Source: Welwitschia mirabilis (Eukaryota > Gnetophyta > Gnetopsida > Welwitschiales). Taken from it: a DNA stretch of 42,003 bases. This document shows, piece after piece, positions 11,004-20,084 of this stretch. The notes under the pieces were generated by a model. It made no database searches. It was given only the letters and a program-made list of their open reading frames with translations, and was not told the origin of the DNA. The translations under genes and the position numbers were made by a program. Each line of letters opens with the position of its first letter. The stretch's first letter is position 1. The stretch lies in contig JBOZIK010000001.1 of the NCBI GenBank assembly GCA_051453625.1, positions 54,883,506 through 54,925,508 on the forward strand, written 5' to 3'.

Positions 11004-11122
11004 GTTTTTATTTGAGGTTCTAGAAGTAACACCCTAAAGGCAGGAAAAAAAAATCTTAATAACCCACATGGATCACTTGACCCCATTTACTAATATATTT
11101 CTTCTGAACATGCAAAAACATC

Positions 11123-11370
11123 TGTCGTTCCACCTGATATTAGGATGACATAGGGAACATTACCATGTGTCATATGCTTTCATGCACCACTATTAGCACT
11201 ACAGCTTCTATCTATATTCACAATGTTATCATCCTACCTATCTTGAGGATGACATAAGGGATGACATCATGTGCCACATGTCCCCATGCACTCCATATGC
11301 TGATGTCAACCTTATATCTTCTATCCATATGAGTAGTGTTGTCATCCTACATGTTATGGGAATGACATAG
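11123..11370. repeat. Three 31-32-base hairpin repeats in the LTR
   Basis: Copies lie at 11,123-11,153, 11,225-11,256 and 11,340-11,370, spaced about 102 and 115 bases. They have the same arms as the leader copies but end GGATGACATAG instead of GGATGATAG, two bases longer. The middle copy has GTTATCATCC and GAGGATGACA arms. A weaker fourth lies at 11,737-11,766. The intervening sequence also shares words such as CCATGTG and CCCCATGCA. Confidence 0.65.
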
Positions 11371-11779
11371 GAGATGATGGTCTTTCTTTTATCCAATCTC
11401 AAAGGTATGTCAGTAATTTTGCAACATAAAGTTCTTCTTCCAAATGTGCAGTGTCAGGAAAAACCTGAGAAACTACCAAAAATGCTAAGAATTACATGTT
11501 TTACTGATCATCCTATTAAATCTCCATAGTCATTAATATTGCATCAAAACCTATGTGAATGTCTTGCAAAACTACTCAAAATACATCATCAAATTCCTAC
11601 AAATTAACATCGCAATAGTTATATGTAAGTATTATTTTATCAGGTCATCTAAATGATGGAGGAGATGATAACTCATCATAAAGGTTGACTTAATAGGTGA
11701 TTCATTAGATAACTTAGTAGTCCATATTAGCTGTTGTTGTCTTGCCTATCATCTGGACGACATAAAGTGGGTTTAGGAT

Positions 11780-11788
11780 TTAGGGTTT
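11780..11788 (-). promoter_or_regulatory. Telo-box-like motif at the LTR edge
   Basis: The minus strand reads AAACCCTAA, the plant telo-box, beside a second related unit (11,771-11,777). Such boxes occur in plant promoters and also resemble telomere repeats. One and a half units are too few to call an interstitial telomere. Confidence 0.35.
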
Positions 11789-11828
11789 AAGCTCCTCTTA
11801 CATAATAATCATCTAATATTCATCATTT

Positions 11829-12250
11829 TTAGTTCTTTAAAGGTTTTTGGTTCAACTTGAGAGATATGAATAGCATAACCACAAAATTCTTAATGTGACT
11901 TCTAGTTTGAATACCCTCATATGGACTTTCTATAATGTTTCTAACAGAATGACTCTTTTTTAATCTAATCATGAATGAGAAATATTTCTTTTCTATTTTC
12001 TCTTTTTCTTCTATACTATCAAATTGAACTTGAAGATTTCTAAAGATTGAATAACTCACACAAGAATATAATCATCTTTCACATTCATAGGAGTTATCTC
12101 AATACCATTTATTTTGACATTTATGATTTTCCCATCTCCACAGGTTCTGTCATTATAGAACCTATAAGCATTACTAATCATAGAATATCCTAGAAGAATG
12201 CCTTTATTTAATTTTGAACCAAACTTTCTCAAATTATTGTTTTTATTCAA
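11829..12250 (-). pseudogene. Copia integrase C-terminus and linker to RT
   Basis: At 12,056-12,250 the frame reads LRKFGSKLNKGILLGYSMI then SNAYRFYNDRT, the well-known Copia block after the integrase core (usual form L-x-K-F-D-x-K-S-D-E-G-I-F-L-G-Y-S). At 11,829-12,059, in another frame, IQTRSHIKNF corresponds to the linker block G-V-x-T-R-S just before RT. The sequence stops being recognisable right after, at KPLKN and a stop. Confidence 0.75.
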
Positions 12251-12990
12251 AATAAATCATTTTGATTCAAAGATGTCAATGTAATAAATAGAAGGTTTTT
12301 TACCTAACATAACTCATATGAAGTCTTACAAGTAAGTCTTATTACCAGAACTCTGCTAGAAACATAACATGCTATATTAATTGATTCTGGCCATAAATGA
12401 TATGGTACATTTTTATCATGCATCATTATATTAGTCATTTCATTGATAACCCTGTTCTTTTTTTTAGCTACTCCATTTTGTTGGGGTATCCTAGGAGTAG
12501 AGAATTAATGTAGACTATCAAATTGTCCACAGAATTCTCTGGACTTTGCATTTTTGAATTTGATGTTATTATCACTTCTTATCCTTTTGATTTTGTATTC
12601 TTTTTGATTTTGTAACCTGATGCAGAACTTTAAAAAAAAGCATTAAAAGCCTCATCTTTGTATGCAAGAAAGGCTATCCACGTAAAATGGGAAAATCATC
12701 TACAATTGTGAAATAATACCTTTTTTTCACCTACACTTTCTGTAAATGGAGGTCCAACAACATCTACATGAAAAAGATCTAATGGATGTTTAATAGAGAT
12801 AATATTTTTCTTATCAAATTTTAGCTTTGTCTACTTTCCTTTTTGATAAGCTTTACATATCTGATTATCAATGTTCTTGAATTTGGAAAAACCTCTTACC
12901 ATTATTTTTGAAGATAAATTTCTGAGATGATCTTTGTTCACATGTCCAAGCTTCCTATTGCATAGTTACACTTCATCTGTTTTGCTAAGA
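12251..12990 (-). pseudogene. Copia integrase core and GAG-pre-integrase relic
   Basis: Near 12,480 the minus strand reads TPRIPQQNGVAKKKNRVIN, the conserved Copia block ending in E-R-K-N-R, here with the catalytic-region Glu changed to Lys. Next comes WPESINIACYVSSRVL near 12,370. Near 12,770 is PLDLFHVDVVGP. At 12,850-12,960 is NRKLGHVNKDHLRNLSSK with a C-x2-C-like end (QICKAYQKGK, second Cys now Tyr), the pre-integrase zinc region. Stops interrupt the core. Confidence 0.75.
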
Positions 12991-12999
12991 AAACATTTG

Positions 13000-13370
13000 A
13001 TTTCATTGTTAGATATATCTTAGAAGGTGATAATATATACATTGGAATTCCTTACACCAGCAAAAGGTTTTGGTAGTATTTTGATCTCTTATAACACAAT
13101 CATCTTTTAGAAATGTAATTAAAAACTTTACATCACAAAGTTAACTTACACTTAGAGATTATGTTGCAAATCTTCTACAAAAAATATATCTTTTACCTAT
13201 GGCAAATTACCTTCTTCAATGGTGTCAATCCCTTTGATTGAAGATTTTGTGTTATCTTTAAAAGTTACAACTCCTTTATCTTGTTCCACGAAGGTAGTGA
13301 AGCTAGATTTGTCTTTAGTCATGTGTCTTGAGCATTCACTGTCAATATGTCATGCATCCTTCTTTACTAC
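13000..13370 (-). pseudogene. Copia aspartic protease relic
   Basis: Near 13,300-13,350 the minus strand reads HIDSECSRHMTKDKSSF. The family form is W-x-x-D-S-G-C-S-x-H-M-T, so the active-site D-S-G has become D-S-E and the enzyme would be dead. GVVTFKDNTKSSIKGI follows, then EDLQHNL, matching the conserved L-x-H-N-L-L-S block. Several stops follow. Confidence 0.75.
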
Positions 13371-13399
13371 TCTAAGTGCTATTTGAGTTAAAAGAGTTG

Positions 13400-14250
13400 T
13401 TTTTTATTTTGGTATTCATATTTTTCATGGTTTAAGCTACATAAAGCACTATATCATTCTACTGAGCTTTTCGGCATTGTTAGTATAATACATGTTTTTA
13501 GATTTCATTGAACATTTATACTAATAATAACCTTTATTATGATAATAATAGTAAATGATAATGTTTCTATATGTTAAATGCTCATACCTTAGCTTATAGT
13601 TCCATTTGTCGAATAAAGAAGCTAAAGTTCTTAACAAACCCTCATCATGTCCTAAGCAAATTTTATCATTTGATTGTCTACATTGTCCAAGCATGATATT
13701 TAATGTCTCCTTTTCTTGAATGAATTTTTTATTGATTTTTTTTGACTTTGTAAGTTCTCGTCTTACCTTATTCAAATCACATGTTAGTGTACTGACCTCA
13801 GTGTTAAGTGCTAAGTTTTCAAAGGATAATTTGGGGTTAATATTCTTTTCTTATTTAAAAACTTCTTCATGAGTATGAAGTAATTTCTTCATGTTAATAC
13901 ATACCTTTTCTAGTTTAATAAAACCTTCAAAATAAGTTCATAGCTTTCTTGAAGATCAAAATCTATGTCATATCTCTTATTTAATTCATATTCTTTTCTT
14001 ATCTCATCTTTTTCTTCTTGAGAATGTATAATGGTCATGAGAGCAAGATAAGCCTCTTCATTATACATGTTTATCCCTGTTATAGTTTTTGTGTGTCCTT
14101 CATTTTTGTTCCTCTAAACTTGTAACTCATAAGATTATAAGAACACTCATATCCTTCTCTTCCAATAAGCATAATTTGTTCACTTAAAGAAGTTACTTCT
14201 TTTTATGAGTATCCAGTTTGATACCACTTAAGGATCATTGAATTCAAAGG
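13400..14250 (-). pseudogene. Copia gag C-terminal relic with decayed zinc knuckle
   Basis: At 13,521-13,775 an open frame begins NKVRRELTKSKKINKK and continues with a charged helix, like the coiled-coil gag tail of SIRE-type elements. It ends YYYYHNKGYY, which looks like a zinc knuckle whose Cys codons (TGT/TGC) became Tyr (TAT/TAC) by G-to-A change. To the right is SLSEQIMLIGREG near 14,180. The N-terminal gag domain is missing or unrecognisable. Confidence 0.5.
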
Positions 14251-14990
14251 GGATGGTAAATGATTTTCACAAAATAAAAATTAAACTTAATGAGAATAAA
14301 ATACACAATAAAAAACCTTACTAAGATAAGGTGGTTTTCCAACTTGTGTACATCCACACATAGAAGGTAGCTTTTACTGACACCTTTGGATATTCTTAGC
14401 CTATAAGAAAATAGTGGTTTTCTAGTGCACCAGTAATATTACATCAAATGAGAGTCTTCTCACAAGGTAGCACTCTCTTTCCCTCAAGGGAATAATGGTT
14501 TTTTTGGCTAACCAATAACCTTACATCAAATAAGTACTTATAGGAACTATGTAAAATGCACACCTCTACAAAGGTTGCCTTACAAAGTATTTAATATTCA
14601 AGAATAGACTTACAAAAATATTCAAAAATAAGATATTCCATAATGAATAACCAAAAAGTAGTACAACAATAAGCTTAAAGTTATTGCTTTGATGAAGATT
14701 TGAGATTCTTGATGTTGTTGTTATCATTACGAGTATGAAGGAGGAAAATGATAGCAATGAAGATCCAAATCTAAGAGATGAAAGCAATGTAAGCTTCTTC
14801 TTAATGAATCTTTTAATTTTTTCATAAGAGGTTTCCTTTACTCATGCTTTTGAAGATCTGTATATTTTGTTTGATTCAACAAACTTCTAAAAGTTCTCCT
14901 TAGATTTGTGACATTGAGGCTTTATAAAGTTGTAGAAGATCTAGTCATTTAAGCTTGAAAGATAGCTGTTTAATTTTGAAACTATTGTAT
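14251..14990. other. Non-coding stretch with an 83-base direct duplication
   Basis: No gene is recognised. Two imperfect copies start near 14,406 and 14,489. Each has A-rich sequence, ATGGTTTT or GTGGTTTT, ACCARTAA and TTACATCAAATRAG. The minus-strand frame at 14,566-14,787 is low-complexity Ser/Leu and is not convincing. The region may be leader or LTR of the Copia element on its left. Confidence 0.4.
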
Positions 14991-15500
14991 AATAGATAGC
15001 CAACGTCTATATGTCGAGTATGTGTGTTTGATTTTATCCTACATGAATTTTGGACTGAGACATCTTCNNNNNNNNNNTTTGTAGACATCTATTCACAGTC
15101 AATCATCTTCACTTTACAGATGTCTTCACTCAACTTGCTTATATTTTGATGAATTTTTCTCTGTAGTATTCTTGGATCTTTGTAATCATGAATCCGGGAT
15201 GTGTAAGTTCATAGCTCACTTGAAATGTAAGATATTAGTTAAAAATCAAATTAACTTCATTAACTATTTTAGCTCAGTGTAGATGTTTTAGAACATGTAG
15301 ACATCTTTAAGTATCTCAGGCTTAACTTTTAACTTAGTCGTCTTCAATATAGTAGTCATATTTTAAGCCTATGACTTGAACTTTAGTACATATAAGACAT
15401 CTTCAACTTTCCAAACGTCTTAACTTAAGACATTTTTAATTTCTCAAATGTCTTCAAATAATTGATTTTTAGTTTAGCATCTAATCCTTTTTATGGTATG
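14991..15500. repeat. LTR-like region with about ten AGACGTCT-type palindromes
   Basis: Related 8-mers lie at 15,002, 15,058, 15,083, 15,118, 15,299, 15,336, 15,395, 15,413, 15,428 and 15,446. They read AGACATCT, AGATGTCT, AACGTCTA, AGTCGTCT, AAACGTCT and similar. All fit an ancestral AGACGTCT palindrome whose CpG has mostly changed to CA or TG. Its core GACGTC is the bZIP C-box. The positions next to Copia gag suggest its LTR. A 10-N gap (15,068-15,077) interrupts it. Confidence 0.5.
15068..15077. other. Assembly gap (10 N)
   Basis: Small scaffolding gap inside the palindrome-rich stretch. Confidence 0.99.
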
Positions 15501-17440
15501 TTGTCTTTAAATATCCATCATGATCTAGTACTAATCAAGGTCTAATGTTCCTACAATAATCTATGTACATAATGATAAAAAAAATGTTTGACAAGTGGAA
15601 TCATCAAAACTAGATTTTTCAATAAAGTTGATAACAAAATGGTTAAACATGAAAAATTTGTCTATGTTAAAAGTGTTCCAGTGTGTAAATGATATAACTT
15701 AAAAAAAATTTATGACCAATTTTATGTGACTAAGGCTTCAAAGCAAAAAATTTAGTGAAAATTAAGTAAAAATCAAGATGCCATACCTCCAACCAAAACT
15801 AAAATTTGTTCTCAAAGTTTACAACAGATGGAAAATTTATACCATGCTTTGGAGAACAAGTTAATTACTTGGCTAGTAAAGGATGATGATAAATATATTT
15901 AGGGAAAACAATGCAATGCAAGATTTAAATTAGAATACAATGTTTAGGAAACACAAAAAGTAAAACCTAATGAAATTTCATCATTTGGAAATTTAAAAAG
16001 ATAGGATACCCAAGTCAATGGCCACATTTATTGAAAATTTCATGCATTTTATTTTAAATTTAAATGTATTACAATATCACACAAACAAAATATCCTCTAA
16101 GTAAATCTACAAGTAATCAAAAATTAGTTAAGTAAAATTTTCAGGTACATAAGTTAAAGAAAATTAAACATAAAGAATCTCCCAATTCCACCTTTTTCAA
16201 TTCCAATTTTCATTTTCTATAATCATGCCCTGTTTTATGTTTCAAACATTTTGATCTAATTAGAATTTTAGTATTATGACATCTCCCTCCAATATAGTTA
16301 AACATGTTAATTTATAAAGAAGTCAGTGCTACATTGCCAGCGAGCATTTATAGCCCTGATGTAGTTAAACATATCATAAGTTAAATCATTACAGCTGCAC
16401 TGCTTATGAGCATCCATCACATGAATGTAATTAACTAAACCCAATTTTAATTGATCATAAGATAATATGCTTTTGTAGAGGAAATATTTTTATTTTATTT
16501 TTAATCATCCTTCTCATATTCAATACAATTTTAATATACATAAAAGGGTTATTGGCTTATTAACCTAATCAAGATAGTTTTTGTCCCCATAAAATGCTAT
16601 GAAAATAATTTACTTAGCATGAAAGTAGATTTCACCTTAATTCAACCATACTTTCTAATTAGCAAACCTTAAGTGAAACTAAACCTTAACAAGTTAACTT
16701 GAAAATGGGTAAAAAATCTTCTTGAAAAACTATAAGTAAGCTTAAATTCTATCTCTTTCAAAATAATAGTGTGATCACTTATTGATTGTTTATTCACTTA
16801 CAACCATCAACTAGGATCATCCAATCTAATGAACTCATGTATAGATGGAAAGGGATGGTGGTTGGTGGAGTTAAGAAGGTGGAATGGAAATGGAAGGGAT
16901 AAGTAGTAAAAATGAAGATGATGATGATTTATTCAATAGAGCAGATGGTATTTGGGTTTCCTACTTGAAAATGCTTAAGGCAATGATTATACAAGTGGAA
17001 ATTCTTGTGAGGTTTTAAATGAAAAAAAGATATGAAGATCAAAATTTTTAAGAATTTTTAATTTTCTCAAGCTAAAATTTATTCTAAGAGGAAAGTTTAT
17101 ACATAAAGAAAAATCTAAATGCATGTGCTAATATGTAAAAATTTGTATTTATATCAAGTGCTTTAGGCTAATTTATATCATTACCAAAATCTCATTAAGT
17201 TGTAATACAATGAACCAATCTCAGGGATAACATTAGGGTTTCGCTAGAATTGCACTAACTTTAATCCTAATATAATTTACAAAAAGGAAAAAGAAAAAGA
17301 TATGCTTTTTTTAAATTAGGTTTAAACTTCATCAGAGAAAGAAGGGAAGCAAACTAACCCTAAGATATTGCTACCTAGTTCATAAGTATTTCTTCAATCC
17401 AATGTTATACTATCATCCTTTTTTGCAAAACACTTCAAAC
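15501..17440. other. A+T-rich DNA, no gene; imperfect direct repeats
   Basis: No coding region is supported. At 15,630-15,701 lies one copy of a 70-base repeat whose partner is at 18,265-18,332. At 16,298-16,440 two imperfect 71-base units follow each other, each starting TAGTTAAACAT and containing a GAGCAT block. Nothing else stands out. Confidence 0.45.
15630..15701 (+). repeat. 70-base direct repeat, left copy
   Basis: It reads GTTAAACATG, then TTTGTCTATGT, AAAAGTG and ends AAATGATATAACTT. The right copy at 18,265-18,332 has the same words in the same order and the match stops at the same AACTT in both. The two enclose about 2.6 kb. Confidence 0.6.
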
Positions 17441-17459
17441 TATCAAGTGCATCTGTCTC

Positions 17460-18250
17460 AAGTTATAGGGCATAAACTGCTCCTCTATATACGGATTAGT
17501 GAAATCACTTAACACTTTAATTCAAGAATAACAATGGAAAGTAAGGACTCCTAAAATACTCAAGATCTATGAATTAGAAGACTAAGTGATAAAAGTGGTT
17601 CACACAGATAAAAGTAACTTGATAATTAAAGCAGTCACCTAAGTATTCCAATTATAATGTTACTCACAAATCAAAATCAAAGAAAATAGCTTTTTTATTA
17701 TAGAATAAGAACAATCTTACAACAAAGGAATAAGAAACAAGAAGAACTCCTCAGACAATTGTCAAAGACTAGCTCACTTCCTGAAAGAGTAGCCTAAAAA
17801 GCCATCACAAGTCAATGCTCCAAAGTGCTCTAATTCTCCAAGGTAATGGAGATATGAGATGGCGACACGTAGCAAAAGCATTTGAAGACATGTGGCAGAG
17901 GCATGTGGAGGGGGTATTGAAGACATGTAGTGATAGAACTAGTTGGTAGAGGAATCTAACTACAAAGGCCACTTGTTGAACTTATCATGATAAGGACTTC
18001 ACCAAACGCTACATGACAATCATCATCAAATGCTATAGGACAACCTTTACTAAATACTAAATGATGAAGATTCTACCTAATGCTAGAAGACAAAACCCTA
18101 ACCATCAAATTCTATAAGGAAACTTCTACCGAACGCTACAGAACAGAATCTTATGTACCTAATGCTAAATAATGAAGATTCTACCTAATGCTTTAAGCAA
18201 AGAACTTGTAACCACTCCTCACCACCTAACCAGTCGTTTTTTTAATGCCT
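17460..18250 (-). repeat. Possible Ty3 LTR fragment (solo or truncated)
   Basis: The stretch at 17,700-17,840 resembles 38,280-38,400 in word order: a CCTCA...ACTAGCTC or AAGCTCGCTCCT block, AGGCCAT or AAGCCAT, then CAATGCTCC or GATGCTCCAA. The latter belongs to the 5' LTR of the second Ty3 element. No TG..CA edges or target duplication can be fixed. It ends in a short tandem array. Confidence 0.35.
17997..18205. repeat. Minisatellite-like array, about eight 22-29-base units
   Basis: Eight consecutive units can be read, each with a core like CTACCTAATGCTA and most ending GACAA or GATGAA. Examples are ACCAAACGCTACATGACAA, ACCGAACGCTACAGAACAG and TACCTAATGCTAGAAGACAA. Cores alternate AACGCT with AATGCT, again a CpG-to-TpG pattern. 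Confidence 0.6.
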
Positions 18251-18264
18251 TAGCAAAAAGTAAT

Positions 18265-18332
18265 AACATAATAGTTAAACATGGAAAATTGTCTATGTCA
18301 AAAGTGCATTAAGTGTGCAAATGATATAACTT
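18265..18332 (+). repeat. 70-base direct repeat, right copy
   Basis: Partner of 15,630-15,701, same orientation. Sequence beyond AACTT differs completely from the left copy. Confidence 0.6.
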
Positions 18333-18339
18333 CTAGCCC

Positions 18340-19024
18340 TATAATGGAAGTGGTTAAGAATGTCTACCTTATTTTTAATAATTTCCATTAATTACAACTC
18401 ATCTAAGAATGTAGTTCAAATCCTAATAAGCAAGATAACAAAACATCTAGAACATATGCTAATATTGATTTTCAATATGAAAAGTACCATTTAAAATTTC
18501 TAAGAACAATGATCAAAATTACTTGATTAATGATGACATATTTGGACATAAACCTTTATTCTCTTATAGGAATTTGACACTAAGACTTGTTTCTATGTAG
18601 CATTGATTAGGATCCTTTTCTACTCGAGCAGTACAACTTTATCCATGCTACATTAGATTGAATGCTAACACATGTTCTTTGTATATATATAGACGTACTA
18701 TTTATTTAATTCAATGAATCGTAATCTATATTAGCAATATAGTGCTATAAGCTTAAGGAAAATCAAACATTTTAACTCATATAACTAAATAATTACTTTA
18801 ACATTGTAATTGTATCATAACATTAATAAAAAGTTAGAGTTATATCTACTGGCATTTCAAAAACTATTCTAGGTTTAAAACCCTTTATGTCATCATTTCA
18901 CAAAAAACATATCAAGATATACTTATCTACATTATCATTGTATAAAAATCATAATAAAAATGCTAATAATTATGTAATCAAAGTCTTAAAAAGTTTAGAA
19001 TGTAATGGGATGCAGGTTAAATCA
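18340..19024 (+). repeat. Probable Copia 5' LTR (3' part)
   Basis: The inner edge ends AAATCA at 19,024, directly followed by a Met-tRNA-type primer-binding site. A TATA box (TATATATATA at 18,682-18,691) lies 330 bases upstream of that edge, as in many plant LTRs. The outer edge could not be placed. No gag or pol can be read beyond the primer site before the next gap, so only the 5' end of the element is present. Confidence 0.45.
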
Positions 19025-19037
19025 TGGCATCAGAGCC
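19025..19037 (+). promoter_or_regulatory. Primer-binding site, initiator-Met tRNA type
   Basis: TGGCATCAGAGCC differs from the usual plant Copia site TGGTATCAGAGCC at one position, a transition, and follows a CA dinucleotide at the expected LTR end. Confidence 0.55.
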
Positions 19038-19080
19038 ATTTATAGAATTAGAAAGAAACAAAAAAGAAGCTAGCCTAAAG

Positions 19081-19418
19081 AATATATTTAGTACATAGAA
19101 ATTTAAACTAATAACCTAATTACAAGGATAAAGGTATTGAATGGTTGTTGCTCTCAGAATGGTATAATCTTCAATAGTGGAAAAGACACTATTGGTACTA
19201 ATGTGCCAAATATAGAGGATCAATATCGAAAATGAAGGAAATAGATTTTTTTCATCAATATGCGATAGTTAAGAAAACAACATACTATATTCACTCTTCA
19301 AAGCATAAGAATGATGAAATAATATACAATTAAGAGTTTATAATCAAAATTAAAGCATGCCTTAATAATCAGGAAGGCAAGATTGAAATGCCATGAAAAT
19401 CACTCCATTCTGTCTTGA
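19081..19418 (+). repeat. Gap-flanked duplication, copy A
   Basis: It matches 20,085-20,873 apart from an insertion in the other copy. Shared words include GGTATTGAATGGTTGTTGCT, AAAACAACATACTATATTCA and AAAGCATGCCTTAATAATC. The similarity ends just after CACTCCATTC, where the two copies go separate ways. Its start is about 45 bases after a Copia primer-binding site. Confidence 0.75.
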
Positions 19419-19984
19419 ATGTTTCCAATTGGGACTTGGCTCATATGCGGCCTATTTTGCCATAAATAAGGTGGGCCATTCACAATGGATAATTGACATG
19501 GCATATGTTATGTCATGTCCTTACATACATGATCATCATGGCCATGAAACCAAAGTTAATCTTCTGTCAGTTATAGCAATTACTAAGGTTCATTCTCATT
19601 CTTGTCCTTTAGAAAACGCATTTATGCACAAGGTTTAGGATACAGCGTTTCATTTTTGTAATGGCATCTCAATTACAGAGTGAGGGTTTTTCATCAAATG
19701 CCTCTTTAAATCGAAAGCATTAAATATTGGTTAGCCTTGTGAGCTCTGCATTTCCTTTGTATTTTTAAGGGATCCAAAGGCTTTTGCTCATATTTGAGCA
19801 AGGGCATTTCATTTTTGTAGAATCATTATTACTGTAGTTTTGTAAAGCCTTCAATAGAGTGCTCTTAGATTTCATTCTGGAATGTTACATAGTTTTTTGA
19901 AGCCTTTAACACCAATGAAATTATTTTAATTGCAATGAAATCACATTTTCAAAGGGCTCTATATTAAAGTGTTAAATTAGCCAA
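19419..19984. other. Unassigned sequence before the gap
   Basis: An 81-codon plus-strand frame (19,393-19,638) begins inside the duplicated block and contains several His and Cys residues, but no domain is recognised and it is probably chance. GCATTTCATTTTTGTAR recurs at 19,646 and 19,804. Nothing else can be supported. Confidence 0.3.
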
Positions 19985-20084
19985 NNNNNNNNNNNNNNNN
20001 NNNNNNNNNNNNNNNNNNNNNNNNNNNNNNNNNNNNNNNNNNNNNNNNNNNNNNNNNNNNNNNNNNNNNNNNNNNNNNNNNNNN
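19985..20084. other. Assembly gap (100 N) inside a duplication
   Basis: Like the gap at 6,892-6,991 it is a 100-N placeholder with homologous sequence on both sides. Confidence 0.99.

Larger units (their letters stand above)
2595..11825 (-). mobile_element. Degenerate Ty3/gypsy LTR element, Athila/Tat type
   Basis: Read on the minus strand the order is 5' LTR (about 10,257-11,825), tRNA-Asp-type primer-binding site (10,236-10,253), leader, gag, aspartic protease, RT, RNase H, integrase. RNase H before integrase is the Ty3/gypsy order. The protein motifs and the primer site fit the non-chromovirus Athila/Tat branch. All domains carry stops and frameshifts. The gag-end/protease block appears twice around a 100-N gap, so two related copies may be merged or nested. 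The 3' LTR is not seen and may lie in or beyond the 993-N gap. The right edge (…ATTCATCA at 11,825) is inferred from the LTR CA rule and from Copia coding sequence starting just beyond it. Confidence 0.8.
10257..11825 (-). repeat. 5' LTR of the first Ty3/gypsy element
   Basis: The inner edge is fixed by the primer-binding site. The outer edge is inferred at 11,825, where the minus strand would start TGATGAATATTAG, just before Copia coding sequence. The length, about 1.57 kb, is normal for Athila LTRs. Inside are a TATA box (10,994-11,003), three clear hairpin repeats, a 12-base inverted pair at 10,688-10,715 and a telo-box at 11,780-11,788. The second LTR was not found, so the outer edge is unproven. 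Confidence 0.6.
11829..14250 (-). mobile_element. Degenerate Ty1/copia element fragment
   Basis: Read on the minus strand: gag coiled-coil region, decayed zinc knuckle, aspartic protease, GAG-pre-integrase zinc region, integrase core and the integrase-RT linker, ending near 11,829 just before RT should begin. Integrase before RT is the Ty1/copia order. The coiled-coil gag tail before the knuckle suggests the SIRE/Maximus lineage. RT and RNase H are missing. The Ty3 LTR starts at the truncation, so the Ty3 element probably inserted here and any remainder would lie beyond the other end of that element. Confidence 0.75.

Noticed and set aside
14213-14226. Copia primer-binding site (TGGTATCAAACTGG on the minus strand)
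   Set aside because: Only the first eight bases fit, and a full gag N-terminus is missing between it and the gag tail, so it may be chance.
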